Shown in pieces: positions 1-7,173 of a DNA stretch of 20,428 bases. The DNA is from DATLMR01 sp035634255 (GTDB lineage: Bacteria; Acidobacteriota; Blastocatellia; UBA7656): NCBI GenBank assembly GCA_035634255.1, contig DASQDI010000032.1:1-20428 (forward strand), read 5' to 3'. How positions within the stretch are numbered: position 1 is the stretch's first letter; the number at the start of each line of letters is the position of its first letter. Made by a program: the position numbers and the translations under genes. The notes beneath the pieces were generated by a model. The model saw nothing but the letters and a program-made list of their open reading frames with translations, had not been told where the DNA came from and searched no databases.

Positions 1-4
1 GCCA

Positions 5-122
5 AGGGGCAGGGGAAAGGATTCTCGAAAGCGAGCTTCGCATGATGCATCATGCGAAGCTCGCTTTCGAGGCCATCATATTCGCCCGACGCAAAAAGCA
101 TAGCTTCTTACCCCTGGCCCCT
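5..122. repeat. Outer imperfect inverted repeat enclosing the palindrome
   Basis: The stretch at 5-19 (AGGGGCAGGGGAAAG) matches the reverse complement of 107-122 (AGGGGCCAGGGGTAAG) with one mismatch and one single-base gap. These arms enclose the 48-bp palindrome, giving a nested fold-back structure that ends just before the stop codon of the neighbouring gene. The origin is unknown; a miniature repeat element is possible. Confidence 0.5.
24..71. repeat. Perfect 48-bp palindrome
   Basis: Two 24-bp arms (24-47 and 48-71) are exact reverse complements with no spacer. The left arm begins CTCGAAAGCGAG. As RNA or extruded DNA it would form a very stable hairpin. It lies 55 nt past the stop codon of the large minus-strand gene, so it could end that transcript. 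However, neither side has a proper T-run (the minus strand continues AATCCTTTCC), so it is not a textbook intrinsic terminator. A REP-like or other fold-back repeat is an equally good reading. Confidence 0.85.
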
Positions 123-125
123 GTC

Positions 126-3100
126 TTACGGCAGGCCGTTCCAATCGCCGGCAATCGGGGCGTCTCCGTCGATGCCTAGAGTAAACACGATGTCGGCGAA
201 CCCGTTCGTGTTCGAGTTCCTCAGGAAGAACGTCCCCCCGCGGTAAACGCCGATGGTGTCGGTGCCGTCGCCGTCCCAGTCGCCCGCGACCGGCCTGTCT
301 CCGGGCAGGCCGAAGGTCAACACGATGTCGGCGAACCCTGTCGAGTTCGTGTTCTTCAGGAAGATCGCTCCGTTCGACGGGCGGAACACTCCCGTCGTCA
401 CGGTCCCGTCACGGTTCCAGTCCCCCGATATCGGTATGTCTCCGGGCACCCCAAGCTCGAAGACGAGGTCGGGGTCGCCCGCCGTATTCGAGTTTCTTAA
501 GAAGAAGGTGCCGTTGCGGTAAACGCCGATGGTGTCGATGCCGTCGCTGTTCCAGTCACCGACGATGGGCAAGTCTCCGGGCGAGCCGAAGGTGACGACG
601 ATGTCGGCGAACCCGTTGGTGTTGGAGTTGCGGAGCAGGAAAGTGCCGTCACGGTAAACGCCGATGGTGTCGATGCCGTCACCGTCCCAGTCTCCGGAGA
701 CGGCGAGGTCGCCGGGTATGCCGTAGGTGAGCACTATGTCTGCGAACCCTGTGATGTTGGTATTCTTCAGGAACAGGGCCCCGTTGCTCGTGCGGAACAC
801 GCCGGCCGTGTCCGCGTTCCTGGTCCCTGTGAAATTAAGCGTGTTGGTCTCCGAAAAGAAGTCCTGGAAGGCTGGGGAGAAAGTGTACCTCGGTTTCATG
901 GGAGTGACGCGGTAAGTATTGCCTGACGTGAAGCCGGACTGGCTCCAGGCACCCGAGGCGTCGGTCATCACGGGCTGAGGGAGCGCCCCGCCCGAGGTTA
1001 TTCTGGTGAAGATCATAACCGCGCCCGGAATGGGGAGGCCGCTGGCATCCGTCACGTGGCCGGAGGCGGTATAGGTCGGAGTCCCCGCCTGATTGACGGT
1101 GAAGGTCTGGCCCGCAATCGTTATGGTGCCCGTGCGCGCGGGGCCGGGGTTGGCGGCCACGTTGTAATTGACGGAGCCGAACGTGCAGCAACCGCTGCTG
1201 AAGGTGACCGTAATCCAGCTATCGTTGCTCGTGGAGGTCCATGAGCATTCCGTATTCCGGTCGACGAAAACGCCCCCGGACCCGCCTTGGGCCGGGAAAG
1301 TCTGACTGGTCGGGCTGAGCTCGGCCGGCGGGTTCGTGACCTCAGTCGTCGTCATAGCGAAATTATTATTACTGTTCGCGTCAATCGACCCGGACTCTAC
1401 GGTTGCGGTATTGACCACGGAATCAACGCCCTGTATCGAGCACGCGACCGTGGTCCCGAACCTCGCGATGGCCGTCTCGCCGGGCTGGAGAGGGGTCAAA
1501 GTGATAATCACGCTGTTGCCGAATTGCTGGCAGGAGAAGACGTTCGTAGAGCTGTTACAGAAGCTGAACCTCAACTGGGGCGGCAAATCGTCGACGATCT
1601 GGGCCCCGGAAACCGCATCGGGGCCGTTATTCATAACGGTGATCTCGTACTGGATCTGACCGCCCGCCACGGGTGATTCCGTGGTAGATGTCATCGCGAT
1701 ACTGAGATCGGAGATCAGCGCCGGGTCCGGCAACAGCTTCGAGATGAAGGCGTCATTAGATGAGCCGAATCCATTATTGAAGACCGTCTGGAACGCCCCG
1801 TCGGTCACCGGGTAGTTGAACGATCTGGTGCCTCCGACGACGTAGGCGCTATCGTTGGAATCGATAGCTATGCCGTGTCCGAAGTCGGAGTCGGAGCCGG
1901 CGACGAAGGTGGAGTAGAGGAGGGAAGAGGCCGAAAAGTCCAGCTTCGTCGCGAATGCGTCCTGCCCGAAGAAACTGGTGAAGCCCTGCGCGGCCCCCGG
2001 AGTGACCGGGAAGTTGTTTGAGTTGGTTGTGCCCGTGACATACGCGATGCCGGACGGGTCGAGGGCTACCGCGCTGACCTGATCGTTATCGTTGCCGCCC
2101 AGGAAGGTCGAATATCCGAGCGAGTTGCCGCCCGCGCCCAGTTTTGTGATGAACCCGTCATCTTGCCCGTTCTCCATCCCGGCGTAGATTATAGAGCTGT
2201 CGTCCGGGTTCAACGCCACCACGTTGACCTCCGCGCCCGCCAGCCCGGTATTCGCCGGGCCCCAGGTGTTGCCCCCGTCGGTCGATTTGAAGACCCCGCC
2301 GCCCGTGCCCGCGTAGAGCAAGGATGGGTTGTTCTGGTCGACCGCGAGGTCGAAGACCCTCTTATTGACGAGGCCGGTGTTTATCGCCCTCCAGCTTAAC
2401 CCCGAGTCCGTGGTCCTCAAGACCCCGTTGGGCGTTCCCGCGTAAATGATCGATGCCTGCACCGGGTTAATTGCCAGGGTGCGGACGTCACCCGATGTCA
2501 GCCCGGTCACTTTCCAGCTACCCCCTCCCGTATTGGTCGTGAAGACGCCGCCGAAAGAGAGGCCCGCGTAAAGAATCAGAGGATCGGTCGGGTCGAAGAT
2601 CAGAGATGATACGCCGGACCCCTGTAGCCCGGTGTTGACTCCTGCCCACGTCGCGCCGCTGTTGGTGCTCTTGAAGACGCCCGCGCCCGTGCCTATATAA
2701 AGGTTGGTAGGTGCCGCCTCGTTGATGGCTATAGCGTTGACCTGCATGCCGTTGTTTCCGGTGTTTATCGCCCTCCAGGTGGCGCCGCTGTCGGTGCTCT
2801 TGAAGACGCCCCGAGTCCGCGTGCCCAGGTAGATGTTCGAAGTGGTCGCCGGGTCGATTGCCAACGACTGGACGATCAAATCGGTCAGGCCGGAATTGAC
2901 CGCCGCCCAACTCGCCCCGCCGTTAGTGCTCTTGAATACTCCGTTGATCGTCCCCATATATACCGTCGCGGTCTGGGAGGGATTTATCGCGATGGATAAG
3001 ACCGAGGGAGAGGTCAGGCCGGAATTGACCGCCGCCCAACTCGCCCCGCCGTCGACCGTCTTTGCCGCCCCGCCATTGGTGACGCGCACGACGCCGGGAG

Positions 3101-4850
3101 TCGTGGGAAAGTTGGGCGAAGAGGTCGCCCCTACCACGTAGGCTTCGCCCGCGACACTGACCGCGACGGAGCGACCGTCATCGGACCCCGCGCCGCCGAG
3201 GTACGTGGAGTAGATCAGGCCCGTGCCGTTGCTGTTGAGCTTCGTTACGAACCCGTCCCCGACCGAGGAGAAGGGGGGCGCGCCGCCATAGATTGTCTGG
3301 AACGCGCCCGGAGTCGTGTCGAAATCCGAAGACGAGGTGGAGCCTGTTACGTAAGCCAGACCCGTCGAGTCCACGGCGATCCCGCTGGCCGATTCTTGAC
3401 CGGAGCCGCCAAGGTAAGTCGAGTAATCCAGGGCCGTGCCCGCGCTATTAAGCTTCGTGATGAAAGCATCGACGTTTCCCCAAGTATTCGTCGTTTGGAA
3501 TGCGCCGGGGGTGGTGGGAAAGTTGCTCGAACCGGTTGAGCCGGTAATATAAGCGCTGTTCGAAGAGTCGAGCGCGATCCCGTTTGCTTGCTCGAAGCCG
3601 TCCCCGTCGATGAATGTGGAGTAAACTAGGGCCGTGCCCGAGCTGTTCAGCTTCGTTACGAAGGCACTGGAATCGAAGTCCGACTTCGTCGTCTGAAAAG
3701 CGCCCGGCGTCGTGGGGTAATCATCGGATTGGGTGTAGCCCGTCACGTACGCATTACCCGAAGGGTCTACAGCTATGTCGAAACCCTCTTCGGCGCTCTC
3801 CCCGCCGATATACGTCGAGTATATTATGTCGGAGCCAGCCGCGTTGAGCTTCGTCACGAAGACATCTATGAAGGAATGGAAGGTCGGGTCGTAGGCGTCG
3901 ATGTTGACCGGGAAGTTGAAGGATTGCGTACGCCCCGTCACGTAAGCGTTCCCGCCCGAATCCACAACTATGTCAAACGCGGTATCCTCGCTGCTGCCGC
4001 CGAGGTACGTCGAATAGCTGAAGATCGGGTCGATGACGAGCGGCTTGCTCGCGTCATACTCGCCCACCTTGAAGCCGACCCGGCCTTTGCCTTTGATGAC
4101 GTACCGCGCTTCGACCTCGCGCCTCGCCCCATCAACCTCCTGATAGGCGACCGGCTTCCGCTGCCTCATCTCGCCCGCCGCCGTGCTCAGCAGGAGGTCC
4201 CCCTTCGCGTCGAGCTTCACCCTTCGCGCCCCATCGAACTTCAGCGCGATAGCCCTGAGACTGGCTCCCGGAGCCACTATGAAGTCGTATTCCAGCTCCC
4301 TCCGGTTGCCGTAGTAGGACACGTCTACGCCTTCATAGACCCGCCGGTAGAGCACCCTGGCGTAGTTGGGAACGCCGGTGCGCCACTTCTTCTGGTCCTT
4401 GCCCTTGAAGTAGTTGCTCGTGCCTTGCATCAGGTCGAGCGCCTCCGGGCGAGCGCCCTCGTTCGCCCCGAGCAGCCTCATTCGCAGCAGCGAGACTTTC
4501 CCTCTGCCGCCGGAATCAGTAGAAGAAGGATGTGAAAGGGCGAAGACGGCCTGGGTGGAGCCGAGTAGCAGGCTGTACCCTGCGCCCCGCGAGAGGAAGT
4601 CGATGCCGCGACCGGCCTGGCCTCGGTTTGCTTCGAACCTCAAGGGCAGATTACCGTATGCCTCGCCTACGCGAGCGCTCGTCTTTGGGCCTGCATCCGG
4701 CGACTTCGCCTCGCCCGCGTAAGCCGGAGCCTTATGGACGGACACGGCGTCGCTGGAGGCGGTCCCTGAAAGCGGGAGCCACGTCGTTAAAATCAATATG
4801 GTGATAGAAGCGCTGATAGCAGCCCTGTTGCACAAGATGGATTTATTCAT
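126..4850 (-). CDS. Secreted beta-propeller mosaic protein (SBBP and Asp-box repeats)
   Basis: This 1574-residue protein is predicted to be exported. A Sec-type signal peptide lies at about 1-33 (charged start, hydrophobic stretch 12-25). Residues 70-275 resemble the DUF7948-type module that often precedes SBBP repeats. The SBBP motif YST(Y/F)(L/I)GG or a variant occurs seven times (residues 279, 344, 410, 476, 547, 913, 979). Between the fifth and sixth copies sits a block of seven Asp-boxes (600-860). Then come a DUF11-like domain (1046-1172), a BACON-like domain (1178-1256), a carboxypeptidase-regulatory-like fold (1260-1343) and five C-terminal repeats (1349-1574) with DWDGDG motifs. The start follows AAGAAGGTAAGGT, a usable ribosome binding site. 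No catalytic domain was seen, so surface binding or adhesion is an inference. Confidence 0.9.
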   Translation of the reverse strand: MNKSILCNRAAISASITILILTTWLPLSGTASSDAVSVHKAPAYAGEAKSPDAGPKTSARVGEAYGNLPLRFEANRGQAGRGIDFLSRGAGYSLLLGSTQAVFALSHPSSTDSGGRGKVSLLRMRLLGANEGARPEALDLMQGTSNYFKGKDQKKWRTGVPNYARVLYRRVYEGVDVSYYGNRRELEYDFIVAPGASLRAIALKFDGARRVKLDAKGDLLLSTAAGEMRQRKPVAYQEVDGARREVEARYVIKGKGRVGFKVGEYDASKPLVIDPIFSYSTYLGGSSEDTAFDIVVDSGGNAYVTGRTQSFNFPVNIDAYDPTFHSFIDVFVTKLNAAGSDIIYSTYIGGESAEEGFDIAVDPSGNAYVTGYTQSDDYPTTPGAFQTTKSDFDSSAFVTKLNSSGTALVYSTFIDGDGFEQANGIALDSSNSAYITGSTGSSNFPTTPGAFQTTNTWGNVDAFITKLNSAGTALDYSTYLGGSGQESASGIAVDSTGLAYVTGSTSSSDFDTTPGAFQTIYGGAPPFSSVGDGFVTKLNSNGTGLIYSTYLGGAGSDDGRSVAVSVAGEAYVVGATSSPNFPTTPGVVRVTNGGAAKTVDGGASWAAVNSGLTSPSVLSIAINPSQTATVYMGTINGVFKSTNGGASWAAVNSGLTDLIVQSLAIDPATTSNIYLGTRTRGVFKSTDSGATWRAINTGNNGMQVNAIAINEAAPTNLYIGTGAGVFKSTNSGATWAGVNTGLQGSGVSSLIFDPTDPLILYAGLSFGGVFTTNTGGGSWKVTGLTSGDVRTLAINPVQASIIYAGTPNGVLRTTDSGLSWRAINTGLVNKRVFDLAVDQNNPSLLYAGTGGGVFKSTDGGNTWGPANTGLAGAEVNVVALNPDDSSIIYAGMENGQDDGFITKLGAGGNSLGYSTFLGGNDNDQVSAVALDPSGIAYVTGTTNSNNFPVTPGAAQGFTSFFGQDAFATKLDFSASSLLYSTFVAGSDSDFGHGIAIDSNDSAYVVGGTRSFNYPVTDGAFQTVFNNGFGSSNDAFISKLLPDPALISDLSIAMTSTTESPVAGGQIQYEITVMNNGPDAVSGAQIVDDLPPQLRFSFCNSSTNVFSCQQFGNSVIITLTPLQPGETAIARFGTTVACSIQGVDSVVNTATVESGSIDANSNNNFAMTTTEVTNPPAELSPTSQTFPAQGGSGGVFVDRNTECSWTSTSNDSWITVTFSSGCCTFGSVNYNVAANPGPARTGTITIAGQTFTVNQAGTPTYTASGHVTDASGLPIPGAVMIFTRITSGGALPQPVMTDASGAWSQSGFTSGNTYRVTPMKPRYTFSPAFQDFFSETNTLNFTGTRNADTAGVFRTSNGALFLKNTNITGFADIVLTYGIPGDLAVSGDWDGDGIDTIGVYRDGTFLLRNSNTNGFADIVVTFGSPGDLPIVGDWNSDGIDTIGVYRNGTFFLRNSNTAGDPDLVFELGVPGDIPISGDWNRDGTVTTGVFRPSNGAIFLKNTNSTGFADIVLTFGLPGDRPVAGDWDGDGTDTIGVYRGGTFFLRNSNTNGFADIVFTLGIDGDAPIAGDWNGLP
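129..806 (-). repeat. Five C-terminal repeats with DxDxDG-like loops
   Basis: Five units of 45-47 residues begin at residues 1349, 1396, 1441, 1486 and 1533 of the mosaic protein. Each has the pattern GV(Y/F)R, then (F/L)L(R/K)N(S/T)N, a D(I/L)V strand, PGD or DGD, and GDW(D/N). Four units end in loops such as DWDGDGIDT that resemble calcium-binding DxDxDG loops. The fifth stops at DWNGLP without the loop. Units 1 and 4 share an SNGA insertion, so a longer repeat may have been copied. Confidence 0.85.
2166..3062 (-). repeat. Seven Asp-box (BNR-like) repeats within the mosaic gene
   Basis: Seven units of 42-44 residues each carry an Asp-box of the form S/T-x-D/N-x-G-x-S/T-W. The central D/N residues fall at 600, 643, 687, 730, 773, 815 and 858. 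Seven units is a common blade number for a closed beta-propeller, and such Asp-boxes are typical of sialidase- and sortilin-like propellers. No sialidase catalytic residues were recognised. Confidence 0.85.
2883..3052 (-). repeat. 41-bp exact direct repeat in neighbouring Asp-box units
   Basis: The 41 bases at 2883-2923 recur exactly at 3012-3052. The distance is 129 bp, exactly 43 codons, the length of one unit. Both copies encode the SWAAVNSGLT segment. Identity at the DNA level points to recent duplication or gene conversion between these two units. Confidence 0.85.
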
Positions 4851-5237
4851 ACCTTACCTTCTTCCACTGGAGGTGGCGTCGCTGTCGGAGAGCACTTGCC
4901 GGACTGCAATATGGTGACAGGATCGAGCTTCATAGCTCATGCGTTCCGGATCACGGGGCAGTCTAATTTACTTGAGACTATAAAAAGGTCATCTTCGTGA
5001 TCGATGCGCATGCCGGGCCTAAGAGATCGAGCGGGCCTTCGCGCACACCAGCCCGGCTCAGTATTGGCGACGTTCTGATAACCTCTGTTACAAAAATCGA
5101 TCAGGACTATTCTTAAATCGAGAGCCAGGCTATTCAAAGCATTCGGCGGGCAACATATTAGTTGTTTACCGAAGACGAGTCAAGTAATAAAAAGTACTGC
5201 TTCTGGCCTTAGAATCCCTTTCGGACCCCGCTAAGGA

Positions 5238-5254
5238 TGCTTAAATTTTAAGCA
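5238..5254. repeat. 17-bp AT-rich palindrome
   Basis: TGCTTAAA and TTTAAGCA flank a single central T. This is the shape of a binding site for a dimeric regulator. It is about 390 bp upstream of the mosaic gene and 125 bp past the channel gene stop, so its target is unclear. Confidence 0.5.
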
Positions 5255-5278
5255 CAGGGCTGGCGAACGATTTTCTTA

Positions 5279-5350
5279 TCAGCGCTGACCCTCCAGCCGA
5301 GCCCGAAGCCTGCATTCTCACCTCCAAGGGCGGCTGGCACTCAGCGCTGA
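5279..5350. repeat. 72-nt inverted repeat downstream of the channel gene
   Basis: TCAGCGCTGA (5279-5288) and CCAGCCG (5293-5299) face CGGCTGG (5331-5337) and TCAGCGCTGA (5341-5350). They form a 10-bp outer and a 7-bp inner stem, separated by a 4/3-nt internal bulge and closed by a 31-nt loop. The 10-bp outer element is itself palindromic. It lies 28 nt past the stop codon of the channel gene and could help end or stabilise that mRNA, but no T-run follows. Confidence 0.6.
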
Positions 5351-5378
5351 AACTGCCGAGCCTACAGAAACAGACTCG

Positions 5379-6197
5379 TTACTTTTCGGCTTCATCGCTG
5401 CGTAAAGCGCGAATCTCGGCATGCAAAGCCGCGATCTCGGCTCGCAGCTCCTCGATGGCTTTAGCTCCGGCCATCTCTGCTTCTTCGCTCTCTGCGTCGC
5501 GGCCAATAAAAAAGGACGCGAGTGTCGCGGTCACGTAGCCGAAGATTGCGAACCCATAGAGTGCCAGGAGGAAGCATAAGACCCGGCCTTCGGCAGTCTG
5601 AGGCCAGTACTCCGAGCCCATCGAAGTCATAAGCATCGCGGTCCACCAGAGCGCCTCGCCGTAAGAATTCAGACCGCCCGAGATTTCGTTTTCAAAGGCA
5701 TACATGCCCGCCGCTCCCGCCAGCGTGACGACGAGGGTGAGAGCGACCACGTACCCGAAGCCGCGACGGCCCATGCTCGCGCCGAGCGCCTTCATCCCGC
5801 GGTTGAGCGACGTTATGACACGCACCAGCCTCAGCCCGCGGGCGGCGCGCGTGACACGCAGCAGGCCCACCACCCGCACGATGCGGAACACGCGCAGGGC
5901 AGGCACCAGCAGGGCTATGACCGTCAGCCAGTTGTTCCTGAGATAACTGATTTTGCGAGGCGCCAATACGAACTTCACGACGAAATCGACGATGAAGATC
6001 GCCCAGATGAGCGTGCCGACGGTTTCGAGCAGGGGGCCCAGGCCCCTGATAAGCTCGATCACCAGAAGAGCTAACCATACGAACCCGAGCACCAGCATCG
6101 GCGTCTCAAGCCAGTCTTCGAGCTGTTGCAGGATTTCGCCCCGCTCATTATTCAGAGCTTGTTTGTCAGGTCTGGTTTCATCGCTCATGCTGCACAT
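5379..6197 (-). CDS. Voltage-gated ion channel-like membrane protein
   Basis: This 272-residue protein has the six-helix plan of the ion transport family, which passes cations across the inner membrane. Helices lie at about 33-50, 57-79 and 88-101. An arginine-rich S4-like voltage-sensor segment follows (102-126, Arg at 102, 105, 108, 114, 117, 120, 123, 126). The last helices are at 147-168 and 205-231, with a pore loop between them (180-200). The pore reads TSMGSEYWP where potassium channels have TVGYGD, so ion selectivity cannot be assumed. The charged tail (235-272) looks like a coiled coil that could tetramerise the channel. An alternative start at 6188 (MSDETRP) is equally plausible because neither has a good ribosome binding site. 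Confidence 0.85.
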   Translation of the reverse strand: MCSMSDETRPDKQALNNERGEILQQLEDWLETPMLVLGFVWLALLVIELIRGLGPLLETVGTLIWAIFIVDFVVKFVLAPRKISYLRNNWLTVIALLVPALRVFRIVRVVGLLRVTRAARGLRLVRVITSLNRGMKALGASMGRRGFGYVVALTLVVTLAGAAGMYAFENEISGGLNSYGEALWWTAMLMTSMGSEYWPQTAEGRVLCFLLALYGFAIFGYVTATLASFFIGRDAESEEAEMAGAKAIEELRAEIAALHAEIRALRSDEAEK

Positions 6198-6413
6198 AAT
6201 ACAGGTACAAACCCGCTTTTATATCGGGACTCGCAGATTACGCGATTCCTGAATCAAGCTCTCTCGCTGTTGGGATTTATAATCTATCGGATCGTAGGGC
6301 GCGTTGAGGGCGTCTCTTTGCTTTTCCGGGAGGCTTATCTGAGCGGGCGGGGTCAGGGGTCGCGTCAGCGGCGGCAAAGGGTGCCTGAATGTTCAGTTCG
6401 AGCGCGCCAGAGC

Positions 6414-6452
6414 TGTCGGTGGCTCCCCGATAAAAGCATGCAGCCACCGACA
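6414..6452. repeat. Hairpin with 11-bp perfect stem
   Basis: TGTCGGTGGCT (6414-6424) and AGCCACCGACA (6442-6452) are exact inverted copies around a 17-nt loop. It lies about 43 nt past the stop codon of the 50-residue gene on the same transcript strand and could act as a terminator or mRNA-end structure. It lacks the downstream T-run of an intrinsic terminator. The rest of the gap between 6198 and 6494 holds no gene I can support; it should contain the channel promoter. Confidence 0.5.
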
Positions 6453-6494
6453 CGCAAAGCAATCGGTTAAAACGGCCCGCTTCATTACAGGCGT

Positions 6495-6647
6495 TTATTG
6501 CCGCTTGGATGAAGCGCGCTCTCCGCCATCGCCTTCCTGCCGTGAGCGTTCAGCCTTCTCGGACGGATTGGCTTCGGCTTCCCGCATCGCCTTGTTCTTC
6601 TTATCCTTCCGTTCGCCGTCTTTCTTCTGCCGATCTTTATCCGACAT
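6495..6647 (-). CDS. Very hydrophilic 50-residue protein
   Basis: A short gene starts at ATG 6645-6647 after the strong ribosome binding site GGAGGGGAGT and stops at TAA 6495-6497. The product begins MSDKDRQKKDGERK and contains no Ile, Leu, Val, Phe, Tyr, Trp or Cys. It is almost entirely Lys, Arg, Glu, Asp, Gly, Ser and Ala, so it must be disordered in isolation. It follows the 77-residue gene by 56 nt in the same direction, and both products have similar composition. I do not recognise the family. A stress-related, nucleic-acid-binding or hydrophilin-like role is only a guess. The ribosome binding site is the main evidence that it is real. Confidence 0.6.
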   Translation of the reverse strand: MSDKDRQKKDGERKDKKNKAMREAEANPSEKAERSRQEGDGGERASSKRQ

Positions 6648-6703
6648 ACTCCCCTCCATGAAGTCTGTTCTTAAAACAGACCGCTACGAGATGACAGGTG
6701 CTC

Positions 6704-6937
6704 TTAGCGCCCGGCTTTTTTGCGCGCGCTGGATTCGCCCCGCTCATTCAATCCCTCACCGCGAGCGGCAAGCTCTTCGTTGTCATCGCCGGTGATATTC
6801 TGTTCGGCGTGCCCGCGTTGCGCCTGCAAGACATCGGAACGTTTGTACAGTTTGTTCGCTTCGCCGGAGCGCGGGCTCTGTTCCTTGCCTTCTCCGGTGG
6901 GCGGCTGATTCTTCTTGTCCTTATTACTATTTGGCAT
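6704..6937 (-). CDS. Hydrophilic 77-residue protein of unknown function
   Basis: The start at 6937 follows an excellent ribosome binding site, AAAGGAGGTGGAGAGCT. The product begins MPNSNKDKKNQPPTGEGKEQ and ends SSARKKAGR. It has no Cys, Phe or Trp, a single Tyr, many Lys/Arg/Glu/Gly/Asn residues, and no signal peptide or membrane segment. It is probably a disordered cytoplasmic protein. It is the first of two small genes in the same direction (the next starts at 6647) and they may share a promoter in the AT-rich region just upstream. The family is not recognised; hydrophilin-like stress proteins have this kind of composition. Confidence 0.7.
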   Translation of the reverse strand: MPNSNKDKKNQPPTGEGKEQSPRSGEANKLYKRSDVLQAQRGHAEQNITGDDNEELAARGEGLNERGESSARKKAGR

Positions 6938-7173
6938 AGCTCTCCACCTCCTTTAGCAACAAATCTACGTTGCATATCTGGCAAATATTGAGCCAGTAGT
7001 TGCCCGGAAGGCGGCCGAGCATTCGAATCCTAAATTTTAAAAATTAGTAGCAAAATGCCCGGCCGGGTGAATGGGATGCAGGCAGGGCGTTCCCCTTAAA
7101 TGCATAGCGTTGTATTGAATTCTTTCAATCACAAGAAGACCCACCGGTCCTGTGACTTCGCAACGGGGCTGCT
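6938..7173. other. Intergenic region with AT-rich island
   Basis: This lies between the end of the amine oxidase gene and the start of the 77-residue gene. A strongly AT-rich island at 7031-7055 stands out from the GC-rich surroundings and is a likely promoter area for the small genes, although I cannot fix a -35/-10 pair. A small inverted repeat (ATTGAA-TTCT-TTCAAT, near 7114-7129) follows the oxidase gene but is too weak to call a terminator. Confidence 0.4.

Larger units (their letters stand above)
4851..5378. other. Gene-free stretch upstream of the mosaic gene
   Basis: No convincing gene is visible in these 528 bp. A 66-codon minus-strand reading frame at 4937-5137 has no ribosome binding site or recognisable motif. 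The stretch should contain the promoter of the mosaic gene, but I could not pick a clear -35/-10 pair. It holds two inverted repeats (5238-5254 and 5279-5350) and one copy of GCCGGACTGC at 4898-4907, which also occurs twice upstream of the TonB receptor gene. Confidence 0.6.

Noticed and set aside
24..71. Palindrome as a textbook intrinsic terminator
   Set aside because: The stem is strong but no T-run follows on either strand, so I list it as a repeat.
2166..3062. Asp-box block as a sialidase
   Set aside because: Asp-boxes are also found in non-enzymatic propellers, and I saw no arginine triad or other sialidase catalytic residues.
3729..4535. 268-codon open frame on the plus strand
   Set aside because: It lies wholly antisense to the start of the mosaic gene, whose protein has clear domains. 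The product is rich in Arg, Val and Glu with no recognisable motif, as expected from a GC-rich shadow frame.
4937..5137. 66-codon minus-strand frame in the intergenic region
   Set aside because: No ribosome binding site, no motif and unremarkable composition.
6277..6462. 61-codon minus-strand frame beginning MLCVSVAACFYRG
   Set aside because: The only start is a TTG without a ribosome binding site, and it begins at the edge of a strong hairpin. The apparent hydrophobic start is too short for a signal peptide.
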